Numbered from the stretch's first letter, positions 21,297 through 33,330 are shown. The stretch is DNA of 64,000 nt from Prorocentrum cordatum (GCA_963575745.1 CAUYUJ010000359.1:244370-308369); one strand, 5' to 3'. Numbers and translations are program-made. The notes: generated from the letters alone by a model not told the origin.

Positions 21297-21462
21297 GAAA
21301 AAACGCCCCTACCCTGGTTTACGAGGCGCTGTGCGCTGAAACTCCTGTGCGCTGACAGGGTAAACCCTGCGTGATGTGCCGCGTCCTGGCGGCTCTAGGC
21401 TTTGGGGGTTCCCAGGAGGTTTACAGACCACGCACTTGTAACCCAGGGTAGGGTCGTTTTTC
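21297..21462. mobile_element. Foldback element, about 165 bp (family F7)
   Basis: The left end GAAAAAACGCCCCTACCCTG pairs with the right end, whose reverse complement reads GAAAAACGACCCTACCCTGG. Single copy in the window. Confidence 0.55.
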
Positions 21463-23020
21463 ATCCCTCGTAAAACGCCCAGCCGGCCCGACCGACACGT
21501 CGGGTTTATCTAATGGTTTTCGGCGCACCTCGCCAACGTGCCCTCCGGGGAGCCTGTTCGGGCTCCCCCCCTGCCGGGCCGAAAGTTCTGAACAGACGCA
21601 CTCGTTTTTGCCTCGTCCATGCGATCCGGCCCAGTAACGCGCAGGAGCGCCCGAGAGCGCTTGCATCTCGGGGGTCGGGCCCCTAAGCAAGCATTCACAC
21701 CACTCAATATTGAGGATTGGGAGCTCGAAGGGACTTGAGGACACTCGAGTCGGTCCATAGCGGTACGCTGGCGGATAAGAAAGAGGGTTGGGGAAGCTGG
21801 AGGATAGGGGGAGAAGATGAGAGAAGGGATTGGGGGCAAAAGAAAAGGAGGAGCAGCAGTGAGTGGAGCAAGAGGAGAAGTAGCAGCAGCAGCAACAGGG
21901 GGAGGAGTAGGGTGCGCGCGCAAGGAGAGCGATGAACAGATGAAGCACATGCTGGAGTTGCAGCGCAGCATGCAGGAACTCCAGAAGAGCATGGAGGACC
22001 GTCGTCTGGGAACGCCAGCGTGACAGTGCCTGCGCGGATGTCCGCGCCGCCGCCCCCCCAGCAACGGGAGGAGGAAGGAGGAGGAAGAGGAGTTGGAGGA
22101 GGTTCGAACACATGTTTTATTCATTTTGTTAGTTTCGTTTTCTGGAGGTCCGCGTTGGGCTCCTGATCCGTCAAAAATCCATCTTGGATGAAAGCGTGAT
22201 CAAGATGGACCAGCGGAGGAGTCCGAGGATTCATTGTGATCGGCAGGGGGCGGGGGAGGCAGAGGACCAGAGTAAACCTAAGATGCATGCGAGGCGCCGC
22301 GGCCGCGGCGGCAGCCGAGGCCGTAAGGGTTGGGCAGCGCGTCGTTTGAGGTCTTTGTGGGCGGTGCTTTAAGCCATAAGCATGTTACGGCATCGACCCG
22401 CGCCAGCGAGCGCTGCCCATCGAAAGGCTCGCTTGCGGGCGCGCGCGAGCCAGCGCGGGCCCACAAGAAGAAAAGCACTCACCGCGAGGCGGGCCGAGCG
22501 CCGATCGCGGGCGGAGTGGAAGTCACAGGGATTTGGAGCGGGCTGCTTTGGCCCTTGCACCCACCAGCGGTGCTGCAATACACCCGCCCGCCCCCAAGTC
22601 CCCTCCTCACGCATGCATACAGCCGTCCTTTTTACGACAAGGTGCGCCCCCCTCGGAGGACCAGCGCCGCATGGGCCTGCCATTGTGGCGAGGGCCCTGT
22701 TTTGAAGAGGAGTTGCGTTGCACCCCTTTGGGCGCATAGTCGGGCGTGCGAAGAACTGGAGCCATGCAGTTTGAGGAGGTGTGGAGCGAGATCCCCTTGT
22801 CGGAGAATGATGTCTCTCCATCTGGGCCACTGTTGCACAACTGTACATACGTGGCCATGATGTCGAGGAGGCTTCAAACGAGAGCTTCATTTCGAAAAGG
22901 GGCCGCTCTCGATTCGAGCCGCCATGTGTCGAAGTTCAGCGTCTTCATGGAAGTTTCAGAATACAACCTCATCTCTCAGAAAATAACAATCCTCCGTCCT
23001 TCCCGCTGGTGCACACTTCT
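21463..23020. other. Mostly non-coding; one possible coiled-coil coding fragment
   Basis: At 21935-22023 (+) a short frame encodes DEQMKHMLELQRSMQELQ followed by KSMEDRRLG, which looks like a heptad coiled coil and could be debris of a retroelement gag. It lacks a convincing start or partner. Nothing else is supported. Confidence 0.3.
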
Positions 23021-23320
23021 TGAACCGAATGTGCGCGGCAGACGATTGGTGCTTCATGCTCTCTAGCACTATTGAATATTAAGACGAATGAGTGTGGAGC
23101 TAAGGCGAGGGCACCACTTTGAAAAGAAACCGCCCGCAAGCCTGCCCCTATTGCAACATTTCAAATCGGATGTGCACGGCGCTACGGCGAGAGTCAAATT
23201 TTGAAAACGTCCCTTTTTGTTCATCATCGAAGTTGTTGCAAACTTGTATGACGACTGCGCGCTGAGCTCAACAGAAAGCCACATGTTGAAAACCACCCGC
23301 CCTCCATTGGATGGGGCCGG
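23021..23320 (+). repeat. 83-bp minisatellite (family M2), forward orientation
   Basis: About 3.5 units start near 23021, 23081, 23163 and 23248, each with CGNATGTGCNCGGCNCT, GAGAGNCANANTTTGAAAAC, CCGCCC and TTGCAA-like words. Confidence 0.7.
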
Positions 23321-23951
23321 TCTCAAAACAGCGCAGCACAGGCAAGCGTTCATTCCACGAGGCATCGAGATATGTGCCCACTGTCATGACAACGCCCTGG
23401 CCTGCGCTAGAACCTGAGCTCGCGCGAAGCGCGCGCGAGGTCCTATTCAGGTCTGGGTCGCGGGAATTGTTCGTGGCCTTGGTTCGCCGTGGCCAGAAAA
23501 GCCACTTCGTTCCCGATCGGGCGTTCTTCAGATAGCGCGGTGACTGCACAGGGTGGGGGCGGGGAGGGACTGCAGGAACCTCCCCGCCCTCTTTTCCCCG
23601 TGCGCATCTCGAGACAACCGTGAGCTGGCTGTGGGGTGGCCGTGCGCTTCTAGCGGCTAAGAGGGCGTCGCGCGCCAGCGAGAGAGCAGCGACAGAGAGC
23701 TTTTTGGGCTTCCCACGAGCGGATCTTCCACGGGGTCGCGAGGATGCTCGCGTTGTTCGTTGTTCGCGCTGTTCGCTGCCCCTCTCTCTAGGCGGCAACG
23801 CGGGCGTGCGAAGACGCCCGAGCTGTTCGCGCTTGGCGCGGCGCGAAGAGCGCCAAGTCGGGCGACTGAGATGGAGGTGGCAAGAATGTGTCCACAACTT
23901 CGCCGGAAGGCAGGTTAGTCCCCAGCTCGCAGAGTTGAAAGTCGAAGAAGA
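23321..23951. other. No gene seen
   Basis: GC-rich sequence with short palindromic runs (GCGCGAAGCGCGCGC near 23423). Nothing recognised. Confidence 0.4.
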
Positions 23952-24130
23952 AAAAGCGCCATAAACATAAACTTATGGCGCTCCGCGCGGGTTTCTTGGA
24001 TCCGCGTTGGGCCCCCCTGGCGGCGCCTCCCGGCGCCGCCCCTGGCGCGCTCCGCGCGCCAGGGGTGGGGGGTCAGTGTAGACCCAAGAAATCAGCGCGG
24101 AGCGCCAAAAGTTCATGTTTGTGGCGTTTT
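23952..24130. mobile_element. GC-rich foldback element, family F1 copy 2
   Basis: About 179 bp with terminal inverted repeats of about 50 bp, roughly 85 percent matching by eye. The left end has AAAGCGCCATAAACATAAAC then TTATGGCGCTCCGCGCGG and TTTCTTGGATC. The right end mirrors it. The centre is GGCGCC/GGCGCG inverted DNA, as at 5805-5992. Confidence 0.75.
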
Positions 24131-25970
24131 CCCTTCTAGAAAGGCCGCCGTGAAGGGTCAAACAGCCAGCAGCGAGACGACAGCAGAATTGGGCAAAGAG
24201 AAGAGGCACGGTCGACTCGCGTGGGCTCAGCCAGGGAACCGTCGAGCAGAGCGTCGCGGAGAGTGTGAAGCAGAGACGGGTAGAATTGAGCACAGGGGGA
24301 TTACGTAGCCGAGCAGGGGCGAGCACGAATGGCGCAGGACCGACGAGACCGTGAGGAGCAGATCCAGAAGAAGATGCGAAGCTTGCTTGCTGTCAAGACC
24401 GAGGCCTAGCTTAGGACATGGGGCTTCGAATCGTACCAGTACCACTCCAGCATTGTCTGACGTTCTTGTTGCATGTTCTCATGGAAGGTGTGCGCCTGAC
24501 TGGCACCTAGCCAGACATTTGCAGGCAGGGCTTTGATGAATTCCCCTGTTCTATTATAGATTGCCCCCTCTTGACAGATTTCGGTGCCGTTATTTTCCGC
24601 CAGGATGAAATGTGTCGCTTGCAGGACAAGTCCTGCAGCGCAGTCGGGCGAAAATTTGAATAAACACGTGTTACGCCGCTGGGGAAGCAGCAGCACGGTG
24701 CAAGTGTATTGTTATGACAGCGCTCGCCTCAGCAACGCACAGTCCCATGGTATTGTTGTTATCCATCGCGTTTCCGAACCGTCGCAAAGACTCGGCACCA
24801 ATGTGGTGATACGTCATTCTGAAAACATGGTGGTAAACGCAAGCGTCGTAACTTATGCGCGAAACTGAAACGTATACGCGCGCCTTCTCTAGCACGTACA
24901 GCCAGCAGCAAATGCACACATACAACGTGCAGAATTGAGTGCGTATTGCCAGCTGTGAAGTCCGGTACTCCCACCGCTGATGCATTTGATTGAATCTGAA
25001 ATTAAAATGTGCGTAAGCATTATTAGCATGCGCATGGGTTTATATTGTCGCGCAGATTGTTGATGTCCCACGTTGCGATTTCACATTTGGATTTGGCAGC
25101 GGTCGGAAGATGATGGATCTGCGAAGTCGATATCTGATGTTCTAGATCAATGGTGTCGCATCACTTCACTACGGTGCCGAGGGGCGCGGTGGCGGACCTG
25201 AACCAGCCTAATGTACTGAGAAGTGTTCACGTGTTGGATATCAAACAAGGTTTTGGACACAATACGAATGCATCTCTGACAGCGATCCACCGTATCGCGT
25301 TGAACCATCATGTTGAAGTCAGCATTTCAGTCTAAGGTTGCAGCTCGGACAATCAGTCATTCGCCCATCAAGAAGCTTGCCAAATGCCGCAGTTAAGTAA
25401 AAAACTTAGGAATGCTGCCTTTCAATGTGTGTGTTCGCGGACGTTAGTCTTGCGGAGGGACCTCGTCAGCATGCGCATTCTGAGGAAGAGCATTTGTTCG
25501 GTGTTCGCATGTTGCGCAGACATGTACTTGGGGTAAGGGGCACGCCCATTGGCAACACAGAAGTCCAGACAACATGATACACATCCGCGAGTCGAACGTA
25601 GGCTTGTTTGAGTTCCACTGCGAGTCTGGACGCTCAAGCAGGTGGTTTGGGGACGTTGGCTACGGCTAGTTGGCACAAGCCCGTCAAAGCCTGGTTTGAG
25701 CATTGATGAGGGTACAGATTTCGTTATCGGAAATCCACTGGGGCTGGCATGGGTCAAGAACGCACGCGAATAGTATGCGAGTGTGTCAAAAATATATGTG
25801 TGCATGTGTACTTGTTTCGAAGCGCCGATGTGGCCTAACGTTGCGGCCATTGCTCGGCCAGCCTATCGGACGATGTGTTCCCTTAGCCGTTCTGGAAACC
25901 TGTCCTGGGTCACGCGGGGGAGAAAGAAGGAAGGGGGACAGGGACGAAACAGGAGGAGGAGGCCTCTTGG
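24131..25970. other. AT-balanced intergenic DNA
   Basis: No gene is firmly supported. A minus frame at 24406-24696 (96 residues, containing ILAENNGTEICQEGAIYNRT) is not low-complexity and might be an exon remnant. No homologue was recognised. Confidence 0.3.
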
Positions 25971-26770
25971 GAGCCTCTTGGGAGCCTCTTGGGACCGCCT
26001 GGGAGCGTCCTGGTGGCCTCTTGGAGTCCACTTCGGGGTGTCCTTTGGCCTCTTGGGCGCCTTCGGAGGCCCCTGGGGAAGCTCTTTGGCCGTTTGAGGG
26101 CGTTCCTGGCCCGTCTGACGTCGGGAGGAGGAGGAGGAGGAGGAGGAGGAGGAGGAAAACGAAAAGGCCTATTGGGAGCCTCTTGGGGCACTCTTCTGGC
26201 CGCCTGGGAGCGTCCTGGGGGCATCTTGGATTCCTAGTGGGGGCTTCCTTGGGCCTCTTGGGGGCCTTTGAAGGCTCCTTGGAAGGCTCTTTGGCAGTCT
26301 GAGGGCTTTCCAGGCCCGTCTGACGCAGTCGGAAGCCGTCTCGGGGGTCTCTCTGGGCCGACTTGGAGCCCTCTTGGTGCGTTTCAGGGCCGTATTGCAG
26401 GCCATCTTTGGCGTCCTGGAGGTTTTCTGGGCAGTCTTGGGGCCCTCCTGGGGCCGTCTTGGGGCCTCTTGGGCCGTCGTGTTGCCATCTTGGAAGCCTC
26501 TCCTGCGATCTTGGGGGCCTCTTGGGCCGTCGGAAGGCCGAAAAGGAGTACTTACCCAAATCCTTCAAATATCTTTGGAAATCAATGATTGTGGCTTCAT
26601 GGAGGACCTCTTGGGAGCCTCTTGAGCCACTTTGAGGCCATTGTAGGCCGTCGTGGGTGCATTTGGGGCTGTGTTGGATACGTGTTGCGGCCATCGTTCT
26701 TGGGACCATTTTGGCAGTCTTGGAGGCCAGATTCGCCGTCTTGGAGGCCATTTTGGGCCCACCTTAACTG
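25971..26770 (-). repeat. CCAAGAGGCCC-type degenerate repeat array
   Basis: Plus-strand words CTTGGGGCC, CTTGGGAGCCTC and CTTGGAGG recur every 10-14 bases. A GGA block lies at 26118-26156. Predicted proteins such as GASWGPLGASW-type repeats come from this array. Confidence 0.85.
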
Positions 26771-27390
26771 AGGATATCAATTGAGAACGAAGTTTCCCGG
26801 TGGCCAGCGGGTTAGGCCGAAGGTCTGTGGGAATTTGGAAAGAGGCCGAAAGCTTACCGAACGCTCGGAAAGCCGTGCACCCTTGTAGGAAGCAGCCACA
26901 GGGGGGGCTGACTGTGGGCTGCGGCCCATCCCGCCACCGTGGCAGGGTCGTGGATCAGAGCCCTCTTCGAGGCGTTTGGTGGAGTAGATTGGAGGGGAGA
27001 CGTCCAGCGGTCTGCGGTCCGGTCATGGCGCACTTTGTGGATTTCTTTTTGGGCCGCCTTGGAGGCCTCTTACGAACGCTAGAGTAATCGTCAACCTTGC
27101 GTTTTAATATTGTTGGCATCCCGGACGGCCCCGAGGACCTCCAAGACAGCAGCCCAAGTGACCCCCAGTGTGCCCCAGAACAGGCTTTTGGGACCAGATC
27201 AGGGCATGCTGGAAGTTTGGTTTCACAATATGGATCCCCAGGCCTTGAGAAGATCCGCGCGGGACGTACAGATAGCGTCCAGAAGCGCCCAGGAATTTCG
27301 TGAGTTGAGAGCTTGGGTCCTTCACACATCCTTTGTCGGGCTCGGGAGGATTTCAGGGCATTCCACTCCGTGCCAGCGGCACGGTGGTGG
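26771..27390. other. No gene seen; residual CTTGG repeats
   Basis: Short decayed copies of the preceding repeat near 27045-27075. Otherwise unrecognised. Confidence 0.4.
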
Positions 27391-27875
27391 ATGTGTGTGT
27401 ATGTGTGTGTGTGTTTGTGTGTGTGCGTGTGCGTGTGCGTGTGCGTGTGCGTGTGCGTGTGCGTGTGCGTGTGCGTGTGCGTGTGCGTGTGCGTGTGTGT
27501 GTGTGGTGTGTGTGGTGTGTGTGTTGTGTGTGTTGTGTGTGGTGTGTGTGGTGTGTGTGTGGTGTGTGTGTGGTGTGTGTGTGTTGTGTGTGTTGTGTGT
27601 TGTGTGTATTGTGTGTATTGTGTGTGCTGTGTGTGTTGTGTGTGTTGTGTGTGTTGTGTGTGTTGTGTGTGGTGTGTGTGGTGTGTGTGGTGTGTGTTGT
27701 GTGTGTTGTGTGTGTGGTGTGTGTGGTGTGTGTGGTGTGTGTGGTGTGTGTGGTGTGCGTGTGTTGTGTGTGTTGTGTGTGTTGTGTGTGTTGTGTGTGC
27801 TGTGTGTGTGTTGTGTGTGTGTGTGTGTTGTGTGTGTGTGTGTGTGTGTGTGTTGTGTGTGGTGTGTTGTGTGTG

Positions 27876-27916
<41 letters not shown>

Positions 27917-27940
27917 GTGTGTGTTGTGTGTGTTTGTGTG

Positions 27941-27975
<35 letters not shown>

Positions 27976-28028
27976 GTGTGTTGTGTGTGTGTGTGGTTGT
28001 GTGTGTGTGTGTGTGGTGTGTGGTGTGT

Positions 28029-28062
<34 letters not shown>

Positions 28063-28762
28063 GTGTGTGTTGTGTGTTGTGTGTGTTGTGTGGGTTGTGT
28101 GGGTGTGTTGTGTTGTGTGTGTGTGTGTTGTGTGGGTTGTGTGGGTTGTGTGGGTTGTGTGGGTTGTGTGTGTGTGTGTGTTGTTGTTGTGTGTGTTGTG
28201 TGTTGTGTGTGTGTGTGTGTTGTGTGTTGTGTGTGTGGTGTGTGTGGTGTGTGTGTGTTGTGTGTTGTGTGTGTTGTGTGTTGTGTGTGTTGTGTGTGCT
28301 GTGTGTGTTGTGTGTGTTGTGTGTGTTGTGTGTTGTGTGTGGTGTGTGTTGTGTGTGTGTTGTGTGTGCTGTGTGTTGTGTGTGTTGTGTGTGTTGTGTG
28401 TTGTGTGTGTTGTGTGTTGTGTGTGTTGTGTGTGTTGTGTGTTGTGTGTGTTGTGTGTGGTTTGTATTGTGTGTGGTGTGTGTGTGGTGTGTGTGGTGTG
28501 TGTGGTGTGTGTGGTGTGTGTGGTGTGTGGTGTGTGTGGTGTGTGTGGTGTGTGTGGTGTGTGTGTGTGTGTTGTGTGTGGTGTGTGTGGTGTGTGTGGT
28601 GTGTGTGGTGTGTGTGGTGTGTGTGTGTGTGTGTTGTGTGTGTTGTGCGTGTTGTGTGTGTGGTGTGTGTTGTGTGTATGTTGTGTGTTGTGTGTGTTGT
28701 GTGTGTTGTTTGTGTGTTGTGTGTTGTGTGTGTTGTGTGTGTGGTGTGTGCGCATGTGTGTT
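27391..28762. repeat. 1.37-kb TG/TGTGTTG/GGTGTG microsatellite
   Basis: Almost entirely alternating TG with periodic GTTG and GGTG variants and an early (TGTGCG)n block. Long Cys-Val and Thr-His ORFs on both strands are repeat artefacts. Such DNA favours Z-DNA formation. Confidence 0.97.
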
Positions 28763-29280
28763 GGTGCGTGGTTGGGGAGGCGCATGCCCGCGCAACCACT
28801 CGTCCGTCCGTCAGTGTGTGCGTGGCTCAGGGAAGTACGGGCGTGGGTGATCAATACAGCCTTTGTGTCGTTATGGTAGCCGCGCTTGTGGTCATATTCA
28901 CGTGTCGCACTGGATGCACGCGACTCCACACGCTGACGGGGCTGGTATTTGAGAGGGGGCCCGATATTAATTTTGAATGTGTTTCGGTTGTGAGTCCCGA
29001 TTGGCCCCGTATTGCATGTGCATGTGTGTTTCTCGTTTGGCATCATTCCGTTGTGTTCGAGTTCCGAGTGCCAGTAGCGTGGCATCCGATCCCGCATTAT
29101 TCTTCTGGCTGCGTTGCCCCCGAGGACGTCCTCGATTGAGGCCGCGGCGCTCGCTTCGTGGGTTGAGAGGCGCAGGCACCTGAGGTGGCAGAGCGTGAAG
29201 AAGGGTCGCCCAGCGCATTCCAAGCGACGAGGACGTGGACCCCCTAGGCGAGCGCCGTGTTTCTTTCGCCCCACCCACGT
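28763..29280. other. No gene seen
   Basis: Unique-looking sequence without a supported product. Confidence 0.4.
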
Positions 29281-29458
29281 ACAGTGGAGACCCACGCCAA
29301 GAAACACCCTGCTTGCCTCCAGGGTGCCCTGGGTTTCTTGGGCTTCGATGGTTTTGCGATGGAAAGCTTGACGTTCCCACGCCACAAATCAATGGACGCC
29401 CTGGGGTCTCAGGGTTGGGTTTCTTGTGGTGGGTTTCTTGTGGACTGGCCTCCACTGT
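29281..29458 (+). mobile_element. CAGTGG foldback element, family F2 copy 2
   Basis: Starts ACAGTGGAGACCCACGCC and ends GACTGGCCTCCACTGT, forming the clearest terminal inverted repeat of the family. The interior closely matches 19858-20025 and 35905-36084. Confidence 0.85.
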
Positions 29459-30578
29459 ACCTAGTTAAAGTTTCTTGCGGCAAGACGTTCATCGCGCTCC
29501 TGGGTTGCGGTGCAGGAGCGGGATTGACGGCACCGAGGGGGGGCACAGGATAGTGTTTGATGGCGGTGTGTTTCATTCATGCGCGAGCATGGCGGTTTGC
29601 GGCGCCGAACATGCCTGGGCGGTTGAGAGAGCCCCCACTGTGCTAAGTCCATCAGCGAATTGACCTTGTCCGGCCCTCGAGAGGGTGAACCGCCCGCAGG
29701 TCTTGCCGGGCCCGATCCCGCCAGGTCTCTGGCCCCGGGACCTGCTCTCCAACGGGAGTTTTGCCGAAGGGTGCCTTGTCCACCGTCACCCCCAAATGTG
29801 GCTTCACAGGTCGGTGTGCGTACTGCCGAGCATCTGGTTCAGGAGCCTCCTCCTGAAGAACTGGGCCACCGCCTTCTTGGCCAGCCTGCCAGAAAGCTGG
29901 CCCAGTCTCTTGAGCACGTCCGCCCTCCAGCGTTAACAGCAGAACCTGGCACAGGGTTGTGCTAAGAAACTTCAGGGAAGCTGGCCCAGATGACATAAAT
30001 AATGAGTTGTTTGATCACATTTCCGGCAGGGTGGATTCTCTGCTCTTTGTCTACCGCGCGACCGGCAAGCCCCATGCCCCAGGGGGGGGCCCCCCTGGGG
30101 CATCGATCGCGGGGGCATAGCCCTCCGGGGGGGGGCCACCGCCCCCCGTCAGCTTCAGAACATAATCGAATCAGAGTGTGCCCCCTGACCCCAACCAGGG
30201 CCCACAACGGCCAGATGTTTGAGCTGTCTTCTGCGTGGGCGACGAGAATTTCTCAAGGCGCCAAGCCCTCAATGCGAAGCGACGTCGTCGTCGTCGCCGC
30301 CGCGGCCTCTCGACAGGGGGAGGTCGCTGGGCGCCTCCGGAGGCGTCCTGAAGGACCCTGGGAGGTAGACCCCCCAAGAGGGCCAAGACCGCAGCAAAGA
30401 ACAGATCATCAGAAATCGAAAAACAAGCATTAGATCCTCGACCCTCCCCTTGCTCGGCCGCAGGGATCGGGCCCCACGGTTTCGGGTGGCCCCTGCGTGG
30501 CACCTGGCACCAGCCCCAAGATGCCAGGCGCACGAGGGCCAGGAAGTTAGAGGATGTATGTTGTTGGGCATGTCTTGT
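29459..30578. other. Intergenic, no gene supported
   Basis: Contains C/G-run palindromic sequence at 30070-30150 (CCCCAGGGGGGGGCCCCCCTGGGG-like). Open frames on both strands have no recognisable domain. Confidence 0.4.
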
Positions 30579-30740
30579 TTTAAGTCGGGCATGTCCCTCT
30601 ACAGGAGGAATATTCAAGAATAGTGAAAAATAGTCTGGGGACGATTTTTCGTGCTCTTGCGATTGTTGTTGGACATTTGTGTACCTAGGTTTAAATGTTC
30701 TTCCAAAGTCCGCCTGTAGCAGGACATGCCCGACCTAAAT
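30579..30740. mobile_element. CGGGCATGTCC foldback element, family F3 copy 1
   Basis: The left end TTAAGTCGGGCATGTCCCTC is mirrored by the right end AGGACATGCCCGACCTAAAT. The interior has AATATTCAAGAATAGTG and GGGGACGATTTTTCG. Three other copies occur in the window. Confidence 0.8.
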
Positions 30741-30919
30741 CTTGCCTTTCTCTGGCCTCCGTGGAGGCCTCCGAACACCTTCTGCGACTTCCAGAGGCCT
30801 CCAGAGATCGCTGGAAGAGGCGCCCAGACGTTAGATTAATCGTTCCTTGGGATCGTCGCCTCTCCTCATCCCTGATCTCTCCCACTCACAACCCTGGGGT
30901 CTGTTGGTTACAACTCTAC

Positions 30920-33160
30920 AATCAACGACAACGCTGGGACCAGCGCGTGTGAGAGATGCTATCTGTGGCAGCAGGCGTTGGCTCTGCTCAGGAAGTCTGG
31001 AAGGCGAATTCAGGGGCATCAGTCATGAGCTACAATGCTGGCATCAGCGCGTGCGGAAAAGGTAAGAGGTTGCCCACCAGTGGTGGCGGTGAGCTTGTGC
31101 GCTGGTCAGCAGTACGTGGAAGGCGAAAGTGACGCCTTGCCTCCTGAAAGACGGCGAGGCTGGTCAGGTGCGTGACAAGGAGTGCGGAAAGCGTTGGTGA
31201 TGCAGCCCGGTGTGTCGGGCAGGCGCGCCAGCGTGCGCGTTTGGTGAGAGCTCGCGCCGTCGTCGAGCGCAGCAGCTGCGAGAAGCGCACTCAATGGCAC
31301 TGACACTGCGCGACACGGCCGCACAGCTGCTGCCATACCAGCATGGCCGGGGCAACGCGAGGCCGTGCATTTCCATTCCGCATGCAGTAGGTTATGGGTG
31401 CGATATTCTTCAGGTGGGTTCTCCAGAACTGCGCCCCAAAAATTACGATGGAGCTGGTCCTTGAAAGTCATGAATAAAAAAACTACGTTCAAGACGAGAG
31501 TGGGTGTTGTGCAGCGTTGGGTGTTGAGATTCGCGTGTGGTCCATCATATGTTCTGATGGCGAGAAAGGCGAGCAGTGGCAGCCCAAAATGAGTGAGGTG
31601 GAGCGTAGATGATGTTTGAGGCATTGGGCGTTGAGATTCGCGCGTGGCCGATCAGCACCAGCAGCCCCACCCGGGTGCCCGAGGGGAGCGAGAAGGGCGA
31701 GCGGTGGCAGCGGGCTTCGGCGTTGCACAGCGAGACGCGGGGGGCGAAGGTGGAGCCCAACGGTGGCTACGACGATGGCATCAGCGCGTGCGAGAAAAGA
31801 CAGGCAGTCGAAGCGGAAGGTGGCGTGGCTCGGCATGCGGAGCGCAGGCGTTGCGGGTCAGCCCTAACGGAGGTCAGCCAATCCCCCTTGATCCCCCCCG
31901 GTTGACCCGCGTTTTGAAGCCATCTGGGGCAGACCCCCTGTCGTCGTCCTCGTCCTTGTCCTCGTCCTCGTCGTCCTCGTCGTCCTCGTCGTCCTCGTCG
32001 TCCTCGTCGTCCTCGTCGTCCTCGTCGTCCTCGTCGTCCTCGTCGTCCTCGTCGTCCTCGACGTCCTCGACGTCCTCGTCGTCCTCGTCGTCCTCGTCCT
32101 TTCGTCGTCGTCGGCCTTCCCTCTGCAAACCAGGACTTTGGAGCTACGTCTTGGCCAGTACGGTCTCGGGGACATGGCGCTGGCTGACTGGGTTTAGCGC
32201 TGACCCGAATGAGCCCGTCCCCGAAGATCGATGCGGAAGGCGAGATTACAGTTGGAAGTAGCTAGCTACAGTTGTGCGATCCGATCGTCTGTGTGTTGTG
32301 TAGAACGTGAAGACGATATCGCAGAAAAGTCTTTCTTCACAATGAGTCGAAGACCACAATCAGCTCTTGCGAGAAAGTATAGGAGTGACAGAAAGCCCTG
32401 GAGTGCCCTGTCGCTGTTCAGCGAGAGTTGGGAAGTCAAACCGAGGTCAGACATGATCAGATACAGCTGTGGGATCAGCTCGCGCAACAGACAGAAAGAA
32501 ACAGAAAGAGAGAGAGAGAGGCGAGTATTACGGTGACAGCGGGCGCTTGCGCAACTCAGCAAGATGCGGCAAGCGAAATTTGGACCAGCGCCATAAGTTA
32601 CATCTCTGGGATCAGACATGCGAAAAGGACGAGCAGTGGGAGCGAGGTTTCGCAACAATCATCAACTGCAGCGCGGGCATTAGCGCCTCATGAGAAGAGC
32701 GACCATCGACAGCGGGCTCGCACTTCTCAGCATTGTGAAAGGAAGTGGACTCGTTCGCAACAGGCTGCAGCCTTGCGATTGTCGTTTGGCTGCTTAGAAT
32801 TGGACTTCACAGGCTTATCGCTTCTACAGCGCTGTGAGGAAGACGGGCGGCGGGCCTTGTCGCTGCTCAGCGAAATGCGGACGGCCATGCCAGAGCCAGA
32901 TATCAGCTACAGCGATTGGTTCAGCGCGCGCGAGAGAGAAAGAGGGAGAGAGAGGCGAGCAGTGGCAGCGACAGCGGACCTCTGGCGCTGATCAGCAAGA
33001 TGTGGCGCTCGAAATTTGCGCCCTGCGCCATCCTATCCTACAGTCGAGCAGCACAGGCGAGCAGTGGCGGCGGCAGCGGGCTTCTGGCGCCGATCGGCAG
33101 GACGTGGAGCTCGAAACCTGCGCCCTGCGCCAATCCTACCCCTACAGTCCCAGGAGCAGC
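30920..33160 (+). pseudogene. Decayed pentatricopeptide-repeat (PPR) gene fragments
   Basis: Several plus-strand segments, in different frames, encode versions of the dinoflagellate-type PPR unit. Examples are SYNAGISACGKGKR near 31025-31070, ERWQRASALHSETRGAKVEP with GISACEKR near 31700-31803, PWSALSLFSESWEVKP with YSCGIS near 32397-32484, CEKDEQWERGF near 32618 and RRALSLLSEMRTAMPEPDIS near 32849-32910. PPR proteins bind organelle RNA through tandem 35-residue helical units. Frame changes, stops and small deletions between units indicate a pseudogene or several copied fragments. The unit near 31060 ends in AAAAG followed by GTAAGA, a plausible splice donor, so some breaks may be introns. 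A GTCCTC array interrupts the region. Confidence 0.6.
31941..32112. repeat. TCGTCC/GTCCTC hexanucleotide microsatellite
   Basis: Nearly perfect GTCCTC units with a GACGTCCTC variant near 32060. It splits the PPR-like region. Confidence 0.95.
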
Positions 33161-33169
33161 GCGCACGAG

Positions 33170-33330
33170 AGCACTCGGGGCTCAAGAGACGGGGGTCAAT
33201 GCGAACAGGGGGTCAGTCAGAGCGCCAGATCCTGCAGGATCTTGCAGAGCCACGGTCGTATTGACCCGGGCTTGGGTGCAGGATTATGCAGGATTTTGCA
33301 AAGTTTGATTGACCCGGGTCTGGATTGACA
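33170..33330 (+). repeat. Dispersed repeat related to 6780-7100
   Basis: Shares GACGGGGGTCA, GAGCGCCAG and repeated CCTGCAGGAT/GCAGGATT words with the earlier locus. Two internal TTGACCCGGG copies lie near 33261 and 33308. Confidence 0.5.

Noticed and set aside
27313-29385. Long Cys-Val and Thr-His ORFs of 500-690 residues
   Set aside because: They are translations of the TG microsatellite in all frames and both strands.
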